A DNA stretch of 48,204 bases from positions 1-48,204 of the forward strand of contig DASTNZ010000183.1 in NCBI GenBank assembly GCA_035762665.1, read 5' to 3'. Position numbers and translations under genes: made by a program. Position 1 is the first letter of the stretch. The number at the start of each line of letters is the position of its first letter. The stretch comes from JASLBX01 sp035762665 (GTDB lineage: Bacteria; Actinomycetota; Actinomycetes; Jiangellales; Jiangellaceae). The notes beneath the pieces are model-generated. The model ran no database searches, had not been told where the DNA came from, and saw only the letters and a list, made by a program, of their open reading frames with translations. Shown one piece after another: positions 1 to 7,540 of this stretch.

Positions 1-581
1 GTGATCAGCAATACCGCCGCAACCAGCAGCGTCGCAGCGACGAAGACCGCTCCCCACTGGATCCGGTTGATGGCGCGGAAGATCGGCTCGAGGACTTCCC
101 GCTGATCCTGGACCTGATGGACACCCGGCAGGCCGGCCACAGCTGAAACCACACCCTCGAACCGCTCGGGGTCCTTGAGCTCGACGCGGTACGACTCCTG
201 GAGCTGATCCGGCGTGATGCTCTCGGCGATGTCGTCGGCGAACTGGTCCTTGAAATGCTCGTATGCCTGTTCTTGGTTCTCGAAGTGGACCGTCTGGACC
301 TCGGGATGAGCAGCCAGGACCTGCTCGATCTCAGCCTTCTGCTCCTCCGTGACCATGCCGTCGGCACACCGCTCGCCACGGTCGTATTCGTTGCACATGA
401 AAACCGAGATCTGAACCTTGTCGTACCAGTAACCCTTCATCGTCTCGGCTTGGGCGCGCAGCAGCATGCCCGTGCCGAGGAATGCCATCGAGATCGCGAC
501 GGTAATGATGACCGCCAGGGTCATGGTGAGGTTGCGACGCAGGCCGGTGCCGATCTCGGAGAAGATGTACTGAAGACGCAT
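1..581 (-). CDS. ftsX: Cell division ABC transporter permease FtsX (partial, C-terminus beyond window)
   Basis: Membrane partner of FtsE. The FtsEX complex sits at the divisome and transmits cytoplasmic ATP hydrolysis to peptidoglycan hydrolases outside the cell. The reading frame opens with MRLQYIFSEIGTGLRRNLTM, the usual actinobacterial FtsX start, followed by a first membrane segment (about residues 18-40) and an extracellular domain with two cysteines (CNEYDRGERC, about residues 62-71) that could form a disulfide. A second membrane segment begins near the window edge. About 193 codons are present; the remaining membrane segments lie outside. The start is ATG at 581. It lies 40 bp downstream of ftsE and is surely cotranscribed with it. 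Confidence 0.93.
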   Translation of the reverse strand, partial: MRLQYIFSEIGTGLRRNLTMTLAVIITVAISMAFLGTGMLLRAQAETMKGYWYDKVQISVFMCNEYDRGERCADGMVTEEQKAEIEQVLAAHPEVQTVHFENQEQAYEHFKDQFADDIAESITPDQLQESYRVELKDPERFEGVVSAVAGLPGVHQVQDQREVLEPIFRAINRIQWGAVFVAATLLVAAVLLI

Positions 582-621
582 AACTGGTGAGCAGATCCTC
601 GAGCGTTGGGGACAGGGCTGG

Positions 622-1311
622 CTACCGGGCGTAACCGTAGACGCCGCGGGACTGGTCGCGGACCAGGTAACCGTGGTCTAGTTCGATCACCCGCTTGCGC
701 ATCTGGTCGACGATGGACTGGTCGTGAGTGGCCATGACTACCGTCGTGCCGGTCCGGTTGATCCGGTCCAGCAGCTTCATGATCCCGACGCTAGTAGCCG
801 GGTCGAGGTTTCCGGTCGGCTCGTCGGCGAGCAGGATGAGGGGTCGATTCACGAACGCCCGCGCGACACCTACGCGCTGCTGCTCGCCACCGGATAGCTG
901 GTCGGGCAGCCGATCCTCCTTGCCGCCCAGGCCAACGAGCTCGATGACGGCCGGGACGTCACGGTTGATCTGGCGTCGCGACTTACCAATAACCTGGAGC
1001 GCGAAGGCGATGTTCTCGAACACCGTCTTGTTCGGAAGCAACCGGAAGTCCTGGAACACCGTGCCGATGCGGCGGCGCAACTGCGGGACCTTCCAGTTCG
1101 ACAGCCGGTGCAAGTCCTTCCCGGCGACTCGGATCCGGCCGGAGGAGGGACGCTCTTCCTTGAGCACCAGGCGCAGGAACGTGGATTTGCCTGAGCCGGA
1201 GGGGCCGACGAGGAAGACGAACTCGCCCTTCTGCACCTCGAGCGAGATGTTGTGTAGGGCGGCGTTGTTCTGGTTCGGGTAAAGCTTGGTGACGTTGTCG
1301 AATTGGATCAC
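622..1311 (-). CDS. ftsE: Cell division ATP-binding protein FtsE
   Basis: ATPase subunit of the FtsEX division complex, 229 aa, full family length. Walker A is GPSGSGKST at residues 36-44, the ABC signature LSGGEQQ is near residues 139-145, and Walker B with its catalytic glutamate is ILLADEPTGNLD near 158-169; the switch histidine is in MATHDQ. The start MIQFDNVTKLYP is the common one for this family. It is first in a two-gene unit with ftsX, and prfB lies upstream on the same strand, the same order as in other actinomycetes. The 165 bp between ftsE and the prfB stop hold no gene and no clear hairpin. Confidence 0.97.
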   Translation of the reverse strand: MIQFDNVTKLYPNQNNAALHNISLEVQKGEFVFLVGPSGSGKSTFLRLVLKEERPSSGRIRVAGKDLHRLSNWKVPQLRRRIGTVFQDFRLLPNKTVFENIAFALQVIGKSRRQINRDVPAVIELVGLGGKEDRLPDQLSGGEQQRVGVARAFVNRPLILLADEPTGNLDPATSVGIMKLLDRINRTGTTVVMATHDQSIVDQMRKRVIELDHGYLVRDQSRGVYGYAR

Positions 1312-1476
1312 GATGCCTCGCCAGTCGGAACCTCGGCCGCTACGGCACGTCGACGCACCATAGCCAGCGTGAGTCTACGACGCCAGCTCGCTGCGGCCTA
1401 GTCAGGCACCGGCCATGTCACCTGATGATCATGTCGGTTCACGCGGTCATTGCTGGTGCCAGGCGTTGGCGGCGGT

Positions 1477-2574
1477 CTACTGGTTGCGCCGCCAGCGGAT
1501 CGCGGCTTCGAGGAAATCGTCGATTTCGCCGTCGAGAACGGCCTGCGGGTTGCCGACTTCGTGCTCGGTCCGCAGGTCCTTGACCATCTGGTAAGGGTGC
1601 AGCACGTAGGAGCGCATCTGGTTACCCCAGGACGAGCCGGCGTCACCCTTGAGGGCGTCCATCGCGGCCCGTTCCTCCTGCCGCTTTCGCTCGAGCAGCT
1701 TGGCTTGCAGGACGCGCATCGCCGAGGCCTTGTTCTGCAGCTGCGACTTCTCGTTCTGGCAGGACACCACGATGCCGGTCGGCAGGTGGGTGATCCGGAC
1801 GGCCGAGTCGGTGGTGTTCACGCTCTGGCCGCCAGGGCCGGAGGAGCGGAAGACGTCCACCCGGATGTCGGCCTCCGGAATGTCGATGTGGTCAGTCTGC
1901 TCGACAACCGGCAGCACCTCGACGCCGGCGAACGACGTCTGGCGGCGAGCCTGGTTGTCGAATGGGCTGATCCGAACCAGTCGGTGGGTGCCCTGCTCGA
2001 CCGACAGCGTGCCGTAAGCGTACGGGGCGTGGACGACGAACGTCGCCGACTTGATTCCGGCCTCTTCGGCGAAGGAAGTGTCGTAAACCTCAGTTGAGTA
2101 CTTGTGCCGCTCGGCCCAGCGCAGGTACATCCGCATCAGCATCTCCGCCCAGTCGGCGGCATCGACGCCACCGGCCTCGGCGCGGATCGTCACCACGGCG
2201 TCCCGCTGGTCGTACTCGCCTGACAGCAACGTCCGGACCTCGAGCTCGGAGACCAGCCGCGACACGTCGTCCAGCTCGCGCTCGACCTCCTTCGCGGTGT
2301 CGACGTCGCCCTCCTCGTCCGCGAGCTCGACCAGGACTTCCAGATCATCGACTCGCTGGCGCAGGTCGGTCACCTTGCGGAGCTCGGCCTGCAGGTACGA
2401 GAGCTTGCTGGTGACCTGCTGGGCGCGTTCGATGTCGTCCCAGAGGTCCGGTGCGGCCGACTGCGCCTCGAACTCGGCGACCTGCTCGCGCATGCGCGCA
2501 GGATCGAGCACCTGCTCGATGCCCTTCAGGGTCTGGTCGAGGGTGCTGATTTCGGCTCTGACGTCACGTGCCAC
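1477..2574 (-). CDS. prfB: Peptide chain release factor 2
   Basis: Class I release factor recognising UGA and UAA stop codons. The SPF tripeptide that reads the stop codon is present (RISPFDNQ), as is the peptidyl-tRNA hydrolysis motif GGQ in SSGPGGQSVNTTDSAVR near residue 246. I chose the GTG at 2574 (VARDVRAEISTLDQ) because family members begin just before this helix; the frame stays open upstream to 2631 but with no family resemblance. Length would be 365 aa, normal. There is no in-frame UGA near the start, so the programmed frameshift known from E. coli prfB is absent, as usual in actinomycetes. Confidence 0.95.
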   Translation of the reverse strand: MARDVRAEISTLDQTLKGIEQVLDPARMREQVAEFEAQSAAPDLWDDIERAQQVTSKLSYLQAELRKVTDLRQRVDDLEVLVELADEEGDVDTAKEVERELDDVSRLVSELEVRTLLSGEYDQRDAVVTIRAEAGGVDAADWAEMLMRMYLRWAERHKYSTEVYDTSFAEEAGIKSATFVVHAPYAYGTLSVEQGTHRLVRISPFDNQARRQTSFAGVEVLPVVEQTDHIDIPEADIRVDVFRSSGPGGQSVNTTDSAVRITHLPTGIVVSCQNEKSQLQNKASAMRVLQAKLLERKRQEERAAMDALKGDAGSSWGNQMRSYVLHPYQMVKDLRTEHEVGNPQAVLDGEIDDFLEAAIRWRRNQ

Positions 2575-2596
2575 ATTTATCAAGGTTACGTGGGCA

Positions 2597-3040
2597 CTAG
2601 CGAAGCGGCGAAACGGCAGTCGTCCGCGCAAAGACGGGAATGCCGCCGCCGAACCCCGATGTCGTCTCGCTCGCCCACACCAGCGGCACCCGCGCGGCGA
2701 ACTCGACCGTCACCGCGCCCGTCGTGCCGTCGACGCTGACGGTCACGACGGCGAACTGGTCGAACCGCTCGGCCAGCCCCTGACGGCCGACGTAGTCCAG
2801 CACGGCAGCGCGGGCTTCGTCCTCCGCGACCGGCAGCGTCTCGCCGAGCCGCCCGGTGTACACGACATGCTCGGCTACCTGCTGGGTGGCCGCCGTCGCC
2901 GCCCCATCGGCCCACGAGGTCAGGGACCGCCGGTGGAGGAACGCGTTGGAAGCGTTCGCGACAACCGTCACAGTAAGCACCACGATCAGCGCGAAGCCGA
3001 TGATCAGCGGCGTGAGCTGCCCAGATTCGTCCCGACTCAC
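2597..3040 (-). CDS. TadG-like Flp pilus-assembly protein
   Basis: Small secreted or membrane-anchored protein at the end of the pilus operon. It has a short polar start (VSRDESGQLTPL), then one hydrophobic segment (about residues 9-30) of the type found in TadE/TadG pseudopilins, then an extracellular domain of about 115 residues without cysteines. The GTG start at 3040 overlaps the stop of the upstream TadE-like gene by 4 bp, which fixes the start at 147 aa. TadE/TadG proteins are minor pseudopilins needed for Flp fibre assembly; the exact role here is inferred from position and topology. Family assignment is good, specific function is not known. Confidence 0.78.
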   Translation of the reverse strand: MSRDESGQLTPLIIGFALIVVLTVTVVANASNAFLHRRSLTSWADGAATAATQQVAEHVVYTGRLGETLPVAEDEARAAVLDYVGRQGLAERFDQFAVVTVSVDGTTGAVTVEFAARVPLVWASETTSGFGGGIPVFARTTAVSPLR

Positions 3041-3456
3041 GATCGCTCCTGGTAGACGTCGACGACTGCGACGTGCGTGGCACTGACCGGGATCCGGGCA
3101 TTGCCCACACCCGCGAGAACGTCTGGCACCAGCGGCAGCGGCACGCTCGACTGGACAGTCACCATGATCTCGGCGCCCGGCTGGTAGCACGGGTCCGCCG
3201 AGCATCGCATGGTCAGCTCGACGTCCCCGGGTTGGACATCGTGGTCGCCGAGTGCGACGGCGGCCGCGGCGTGCGCCGCGGCCTCATCGCCTGTCGTTAC
3301 GTAGAGGCGTCCAGCCTCGCGGGCGGCCTGGGTCACGGCGTACGCCGTCCGCTGGACGTCCAACACGGCGAGCATGATGTAGACGAGCGGCACGAGCAGC
3401 AGGATTCCGAGGAAGTGGAACTCGACGATGGCGCTTCCGCGCTCGGAGTCCTTCAT
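3037..3456 (-). CDS. TadE-like minor pseudopilin
   Basis: Protein of 139 aa with the TadE signature near its start, MKDSERGSAIVEFHFLGI: a short charged leader, G followed by the hydrophobic stretch with the conserved E at position +5 of the mature form, as in prepilins cleaved by TadV/CpaA-type peptidase. The rest is a soluble domain with two cysteines (CSADPC) that may form a disulfide. The ATG at 3456 overlaps the stop of the previous TadE-like gene by 4 bp, so translation is coupled. It is one of two tandem TadE-like genes here. No prepilin peptidase gene is in the window. Confidence 0.85.
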   Translation of the reverse strand: MKDSERGSAIVEFHFLGILLLVPLVYIMLAVLDVQRTAYAVTQAAREAGRLYVTTGDEAAAHAAAAVALGDHDVQPGDVELTMRCSADPCYQPGAEIMVTVQSSVPLPLVPDVLAGVGNARIPVSATHVAVVDVYQERS

Positions 3457-3893
3457 AGCGCCGCCTCGTCGACGGCGTGGCCGCGAACGGTCAGCCCGCG
3501 GTCGGGCCCGAGGAACCCGAACAGTGGCAGTGTCGTCGTCACCTCGACCTCGACCAGTTGCACACCGCGCTCGCTGACGTGCCGGGCGATGACCCCACGC
3601 GTGAACCGCTCCGACAGGGACTCGCCGATCAGCATTTCCGTGCGCGCGGCGCCGTCGGAGAGCCCGCGGTCGGCGTTGGCAGCGTAGCGAGCACCCTCGG
3701 CCGCGCACGCGACGAGCGTATTGCGGACGTGGATGACCAGCCCGATCTGCAGCACGGCCAGGAACAGCCCGGTGAGCAGGACGGACACGAGCGTGAATTC
3801 GACCACCGCCGCGCCACGATCACGTTCGATTTTGCGACAATCCACACCGTCCGACGCTGTGGCTTGTCGCAAGATCGCGTGAGAGTGACTCAC
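3453..3893 (-). CDS. TadE-like minor pseudopilin carrying an in-frame palindromic insert
   Basis: Protein of 146 aa. The core motif DRGAAVVEFTLVSVLLTG (residues 25-42) is a TadE/prepilin-type cleavage and membrane segment, followed by a soluble C-terminal domain. The GTG at 3893 overlaps the stop of the small gene upstream by 4 bp, which supports this start. The unusual part is residues 7-22, ILRQATASDGVDCRKI, encoded by the palindrome at 3828-3876. The same peptide occurs in ComF at 35247-36041, an unrelated protein. Because it lies before the expected cleavage site after G27, it would be removed with the leader, which may explain why the insertion was tolerated. Leader length is therefore longer than usual. 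Confidence 0.85.
   Translation of the reverse strand: MSHSHAILRQATASDGVDCRKIERDRGAAVVEFTLVSVLLTGLFLAVLQIGLVIHVRNTLVACAAEGARYAANADRGLSDGAARTEMLIGESLSERFTRGVIARHVSERGVQLVEVEVTTTLPLFGFLGPDRGLTVRGHAVDEAAL
3828..3876. repeat. Coding palindromic element, copy A
   Basis: A 49-bp imperfect palindrome beginning GATTTTGCGACAATCCAC and ending GTGGCTTGTCGCAAGATC on the plus strand, with a short centre. It matches copy B at 35835-35883 at about 45 of 49 positions. It is wholly inside a TadE-like gene and encodes ILRQATASDGVDCRKI on the minus strand. Neither copy contains TA, TGA or TCA, so no frame of the element has a stop. Confidence 0.85.
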
Positions 3894-4054
3894 GGGCCAA
3901 CGGCGTCGAGCGCGGCCTCGAGCATGTCTCTGAGGTACGGCTCGGCAAACGCCCACAGGACGGCGACGATGCCGGCCGACATGATCGTGATGAGCACCCA
4001 GCCGGGTACATCTCCGCGTTCGTCACGGAGCTTTCCGAAGGCCTTGCGTTGCAC
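3890..4054 (-). CDS. Small pilin-like membrane protein of the Tad locus
   Basis: A 54-aa protein, short enough to be missed by gene finders. It reads VQRKAFGKLRDERGDVP, then a hydrophobic segment (GWVLITIMSAGIVAVLWAF, residues 18-36) and a short amphipathic tail. This charged-leader, G, hydrophobic helix, short-tail plan resembles Flp pilins and the small proteins found at this spot between tadC and tadE in other actinomycetes; it may be the major or a minor fibre subunit, which is inference. AGGAG stands 5 nt before the GTG at 4054; a GTG two codons upstream (4060) is an alternative. Its stop overlaps the next start by 4 bp (GTGA). Confidence 0.8.
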   Translation of the reverse strand: MQRKAFGKLRDERGDVPGWVLITIMSAGIVAVLWAFAEPYLRDMLEAALDAVGP

Positions 4055-4062
4055 ATTCACTC

Positions 4063-4995
4063 CTAAGGCACGATCGTGCTGATCTGGATCAGTCCCGGGT
4101 AGAGGGCGAATAGGATCGTCACGGGAAGGACCAGGAAGATCACCGGCACCATCATCGCGATCTCCTTGCGCCCGCCGATCTCCATCAGGTGCCGCTTGCG
4201 AGCCTCCCGGACGTCCGCGGCCTGCGCGCGGAGAACGTCGGCCAGCGGTGTACCGCGCTCAACGGCAACTGCGATCCCGTCGGCGAACCGGGCCAGCGGT
4301 GGCAGGCTGGTTCGCTCCCCGATCCCGTCGAGTGCCTGTACCAGGCTGGCTCCCGCCCGAGCGTCCGCGAGCGCCCGGCCCAACTCGCGCCCGAGCTCCC
4401 CTGAGCTCACCTTCGAGACCCGCTCGAGCGCACCCACCGGGCCTTCGCCCGCCGCTACCGCAAGCGCCAGCAGGTCGGCCATGGCGGGGAACTCGGCGAG
4501 TATTCGCCGCTCCCGGTGGCGCACCGCACGGCTGAGTTGTTGATCGCGGGCCACCACGCCGGCAACCCCAGCTGCAACGCTGAAGATGAGCAGAGCCAGC
4601 GGGGATCGGACCTGACCGCCCGCCTGCAACAGCAGGCTTACCGCTGCGCCGGCGCCGAAGCCTGACGCACCCCACACCACCTGGTCGGCCCGGAACTCCT
4701 GCAGCGTCGTACTGCTGCCGGCCTGATCGAGCCGCCGCCGGACCGACGTCCCGCCGCCGAGCAGCCGCTCCAGCAGCATCGCGCCGCCGGCCAGGTACGG
4801 GCGAAGCAAGCGTTCCACTGTCGGGAACGGAGTCACGATCCGGTCCAACCGCGCATCGGGGTACTCCGGAGGCCGGGCCAGGTACGGGACCAGTCGAGCG
4901 TCCAGAACCTGCCGCTTCCGCAGCGGGAGCCCTGACCAGGCCAGCAGTAGGCCGGCACTAACCGCCGCGCCGAGCACCGCTCCCACGATGATCAC
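4063..4995 (-). CDS. tadC: Type II secretion F family protein TadC
   Basis: Inner-membrane platform protein of the Flp pilus, partner of TadB. A T2SSF domain occupies the C-terminal half: cytoplasmic helices (LAEFPAMADLLALAVAAGEGP) then a closing membrane segment (MMVPVIFLVLPVTILFALYP, about residues 280-300). An N-terminal membrane segment and a central pair (about 110-150) precede it. The GTG at 4995 overlaps the tadB stop by 4 bp and gives 310 aa beginning VIIVGAVLGAAVSAG; a longer reading to 5061 would overlap tadB by 70 bp and is unlikely. Confidence 0.9.
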   Translation of the reverse strand: MIIVGAVLGAAVSAGLLLAWSGLPLRKRQVLDARLVPYLARPPEYPDARLDRIVTPFPTVERLLRPYLAGGAMLLERLLGGGTSVRRRLDQAGSSTTLQEFRADQVVWGASGFGAGAAVSLLLQAGGQVRSPLALLIFSVAAGVAGVVARDQQLSRAVRHRERRILAEFPAMADLLALAVAAGEGPVGALERVSKVSSGELGRELGRALADARAGASLVQALDGIGERTSLPPLARFADGIAVAVERGTPLADVLRAQAADVREARKRHLMEIGGRKEIAMMVPVIFLVLPVTILFALYPGLIQISTIVP

Positions 4996-5858
4996 TGCAG
5001 GACCCTGACTTCGTCTGGAAGCCGTCCGATGCGGATCATCGCTCGGTAAGCGACCAAGCACACCGCAGCGCCGACTCCCAGTACCACCCAGCCGCCGGTG
5101 CTGTTATAGGCCTGGGCCGCGGAAGTCCGCAGCGACAGCAACGCGAGCAGGATCCACGGTGCGGCCACCGCGAGCCGGGCCGCGTTGATGATCCAGCCTT
5201 GCCGGGTCTCCAGCTCGGCGCGAGTACGGGCGTCATCACGAAGGAAGCCCGACAGCGTGCGCAGCAGGCGACCTAAATCGGTGCCACCCACTTCGCGAGC
5301 GATCCGAAGCGACTCGCAGATCCGGTCCCCGGTCGGGTCCGCCAGCCGGTCGCGGAGCCGGTCGAGACAGGGCTGGAAGCGCCCAGTCGCCCGGTAGTCA
5401 TCACCGAACTGCTGGAACGGCCGCCGCAACGGTTCGGGACCGCGCAGCCCCAGCTGCGTCAGCGCCTCCGGAAGCGACAGCCCGGCGCGGACAGCGGAGG
5501 CCAAGTTGTCCACCACGTCGGGCCACAGTTCGCGTAGCTCGGCCCGGCGCTGGCGGGCGCGGTACCGGACAAGCCCGACCGGCACGTAGGCCGCAAAGGC
5601 CCCGAACGCAAGCGCAATCGGCGCGACGCGAGACAGGCCAAGAAAGACAACGCCCGCGACCAGCCCGGCTCCGGCAGACGACGCCAGCAGCTGCCGGGGC
5701 GTCACCGCTTCGATCCCTGCCTGAGCGATGAGCTCGGCCAACCTGTGGGTGAGGCCGCGACGCCGCGGCCTCGCGGCGGGGCGCTCGGGTGGAGCGTGAA
5801 TCGACTGCCATATCAGCAACAGCCCGACGCCGAGCGCGAGGCCGAGCAGGGCGCCCAT
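4992..5858 (-). CDS. tadB: Type II secretion F family protein TadB
   Basis: Second platform protein of the Flp pilus, 288 aa. It has an N-terminal membrane segment (residues 2-18), a paired membrane region near 60-100, the T2SSF helical domain (ELWPDVVDNLASAVRAGLSL, LRIAREVGGTDLGRLLRTLS) and two C-terminal membrane segments. The ATG overlaps the cpaF stop by one base (TGATG) and its own stop overlaps tadC by 4 bp. TadB and TadC together anchor the CpaF motor to the membrane. Confidence 0.92.
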   Translation of the reverse strand: MGALLGLALGVGLLLIWQSIHAPPERPAARPRRRGLTHRLAELIAQAGIEAVTPRQLLASSAGAGLVAGVVFLGLSRVAPIALAFGAFAAYVPVGLVRYRARQRRAELRELWPDVVDNLASAVRAGLSLPEALTQLGLRGPEPLRRPFQQFGDDYRATGRFQPCLDRLRDRLADPTGDRICESLRIAREVGGTDLGRLLRTLSGFLRDDARTRAELETRQGWIINAARLAVAAPWILLALLSLRTSAAQAYNSTGGWVVLGVGAAVCLVAYRAMIRIGRLPDEVRVLQ

Positions 5859-7201
5859 CAGCTGATCGCCTCCCCGTGGGACGCGGGATGTCCACCTGAG
5901 GCGGGGCTCGGCTGACGACCCGCACGGCCGGGTTGATGACCGCCGAGGCCGGGTTGATGACCCCCGAGCAGATCCGCAAGGTCGTACCCCGAATCGGCGA
6001 ACCGTTCGGCGTGTGGCGGGAATCCATCGGCCCGTACAAGCTGCGTTCTCTGTCGGAGGAAGATCGGTTCAAGCTCCACCACGTCACCTTCGACGCGGCC
6101 CGGCACGCCCACCACCTCGCGCACGCGACGGATGCCGTCCCGGTCGGTTGTGATGTGGAGGACTATGTCGATGCAACCGGCAACGGTAGGGACGACGAAC
6201 CGGCTGCCGATATTCTCGCCGGCGAGCAGCGGCAGAGTGCACAGTTTCGTCACAGCCTCGCGGGCTGAGTTGGCATGGATGCTCGACATCCCCGGCATCC
6301 CTGAGTTGAGCGCGATCAGTAGATCGAGACATTCGGCCTGCCGGACCTCACCGACGACGATGCGTTGTGGCCGCATCCGCAGCGCCTCGGTGACGAGCTG
6401 TCGGAGGGTGATCTCGCCGGTGCCTTCCAGGCTGGCCTGCCGAGTCTGCATGCGGACGATGTCCGGCAACGGTGCTTTAAGCTCGAAAACCTCCTCGCAC
6501 GTGACGACCCGCTCGCGACCCGGCACGGCGGCCAGCAGGCAGTTGAGCAGGGTCGTCTTTCCCGCCTGGGTGCCGCCGGCCACGATGATGTTCAGCCCGG
6601 CGACGACGCACGCTTCGAGGAACCTCGCCACCTGCGGAGTCAGGGTGCCGAGCCCGACAAGCTCGTCAAGATGCGTGGCGCGGACGACGAACTTCCGGAT
6701 ATTCACCGCCCAGTGCTCGGCGGTGATATCCGGGATCACAACATGCAGGCGGCTGCCATCCGGGAGCGTCGCGTCCACGGTCGGGTTGCTGACGTCGAGC
6801 CGGCGCCCGGAGCTCTTGAGCATGCGCTCGACCAGGTCCCTGACATCTTCCGCGGTCAGGATCGTCGTGGTCAGCTCGCTTCTGCCTTGCCGGGCGATGA
6901 AGACCCGGCTCGGCTCGTTGATCCAGATCTCCTCGACCGAAGGATCGTCGAAGTACGACTGGAGGGCACCGAAACCGGCCACCGCGTCCAGCACCGTCTT
7001 GGCCGTGCTGACGGGGTCGCCAAGTGGCGGAAGCGGTCGCGTCAGGCTCCGCTCGTCGTACGCGTTGACGACTTCATCGATGATCCGCTGTACCGCGGCA
7101 GGATCGGCTACCGGGTCGAGGCCCTGGCGGCGGACGGCTTCGCGCACTTCCGCGTCGATGATCTCGACAGCGGCCGGCATGGGTCGGTCCCTCCCTGACA
7201 C
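5858..7201 (-). CDS. cpaF: CpaF/TadA family pilus assembly ATPase
   Basis: Secretion NTPase that powers Flp pilus assembly, 447 aa. Walker A is GGTQAGKTT near residue 215, followed by the Asp-box/Walker B region with VVGEVRQAE and the conserved SIHANSARE. The N-terminal domain (EEIWINEPSRVFIARQGR) is typical of the CpaF group. The last 40 residues are unusual: a Gly/His/Gln/Pro-rich tail with two GGHQPG units and a further GGHP, encoded by short direct repeats at about 5919-5960. It is first in the operon; an AGGGAGGG ribosome site precedes the ATG. A perfect DnaA-box sequence lies 87 bp upstream. Confidence 0.94.
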   Translation of the reverse strand: MSGRDRPMPAAVEIIDAEVREAVRRQGLDPVADPAAVQRIIDEVVNAYDERSLTRPLPPLGDPVSTAKTVLDAVAGFGALQSYFDDPSVEEIWINEPSRVFIARQGRSELTTTILTAEDVRDLVERMLKSSGRRLDVSNPTVDATLPDGSRLHVVIPDITAEHWAVNIRKFVVRATHLDELVGLGTLTPQVARFLEACVVAGLNIIVAGGTQAGKTTLLNCLLAAVPGRERVVTCEEVFELKAPLPDIVRMQTRQASLEGTGEITLRQLVTEALRMRPQRIVVGEVRQAECLDLLIALNSGMPGMSSIHANSAREAVTKLCTLPLLAGENIGSRFVVPTVAGCIDIVLHITTDRDGIRRVREVVGVPGRVEGDVVELEPIFLRQRTQLVRADGFPPHAERFADSGYDLADLLGGHQPGLGGHQPGRAGRQPSPASGGHPASHGEAIS

Positions 7202-7287
7202 TGTGCAGAATGATCAGCGTGACGCCGGAGGATTATGCTCGCGTCCGCCGATCTTGCCTAGACCCCTAGTGAAGAACTTCGTCAAAT

Positions 7288-7296
7288 TGTGGATAA
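7288..7296 (-). promoter_or_regulatory. DnaA-box sequence upstream of the Tad operon
   Basis: TTATCCACA on the minus strand, the classical DnaA-box consensus, 87 bp before the cpaF start. A single 9-mer could be chance; the reason to list it is that two further boxes sit before the other pilus locus (20459-20482). Confidence 0.35.
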
Positions 7297-7368
7297 CTGA
7301 GTTCGGGTAACCCGGCAATCCGCTCGAAAGTGCCAGCCTGACCAACCGACCGCCGCGTTGGTGATCAC

Positions 7369-7465
7369 CCTGATCAAACCGCTCCTCCCTGATCAAACCG
7401 TCGGTGATCACGGTTAAATTCCGGGCCAAGCGGCGGTTTGATCAGGGAGGAGCGGTTTGATCAGG
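7369..7465. terminator. Long perfect inverted repeat between gdh and cpaF
   Basis: Two 32-bp arms (7369-7400 and 7434-7465) are exact reverse complements around a 33-nt centre. Each arm itself holds TGATCAAACCG twice. It lies after the gdh stop (7541, minus strand) and before cpaF, so it likely ends gdh transcription. No clear U-tract follows. Apart from this and the DnaA-box sequence, the 339 bp between gdh and cpaF hold no gene that I can support. Confidence 0.6.
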
Positions 7466-7540
7466 AAGGTTGCGCTTTCCGTAGGTTGTGGGTGGTGGCG
7501 GAAGGCATCACAGTGCAGGTGCCATCGCACCACGCGGCGA

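Noticed and set aside
1312..1476. Possible hairpin with GGCACC and GGTGCC between ftsE and prfB
   Set aside because: Arms are only 6 bp with a long unpaired interior; not convincing.
3828..3876. Palindrome considered as a transcription terminator
   Set aside because: It is inside a coding region whose start and downstream partner are coupled by 4-bp overlaps, and the second copy is also inside a gene.
5933..6268. Plus-strand open frame within cpaF
   Set aside because: Antisense to the conserved CpaF C-terminal half and tail; no supporting motif.
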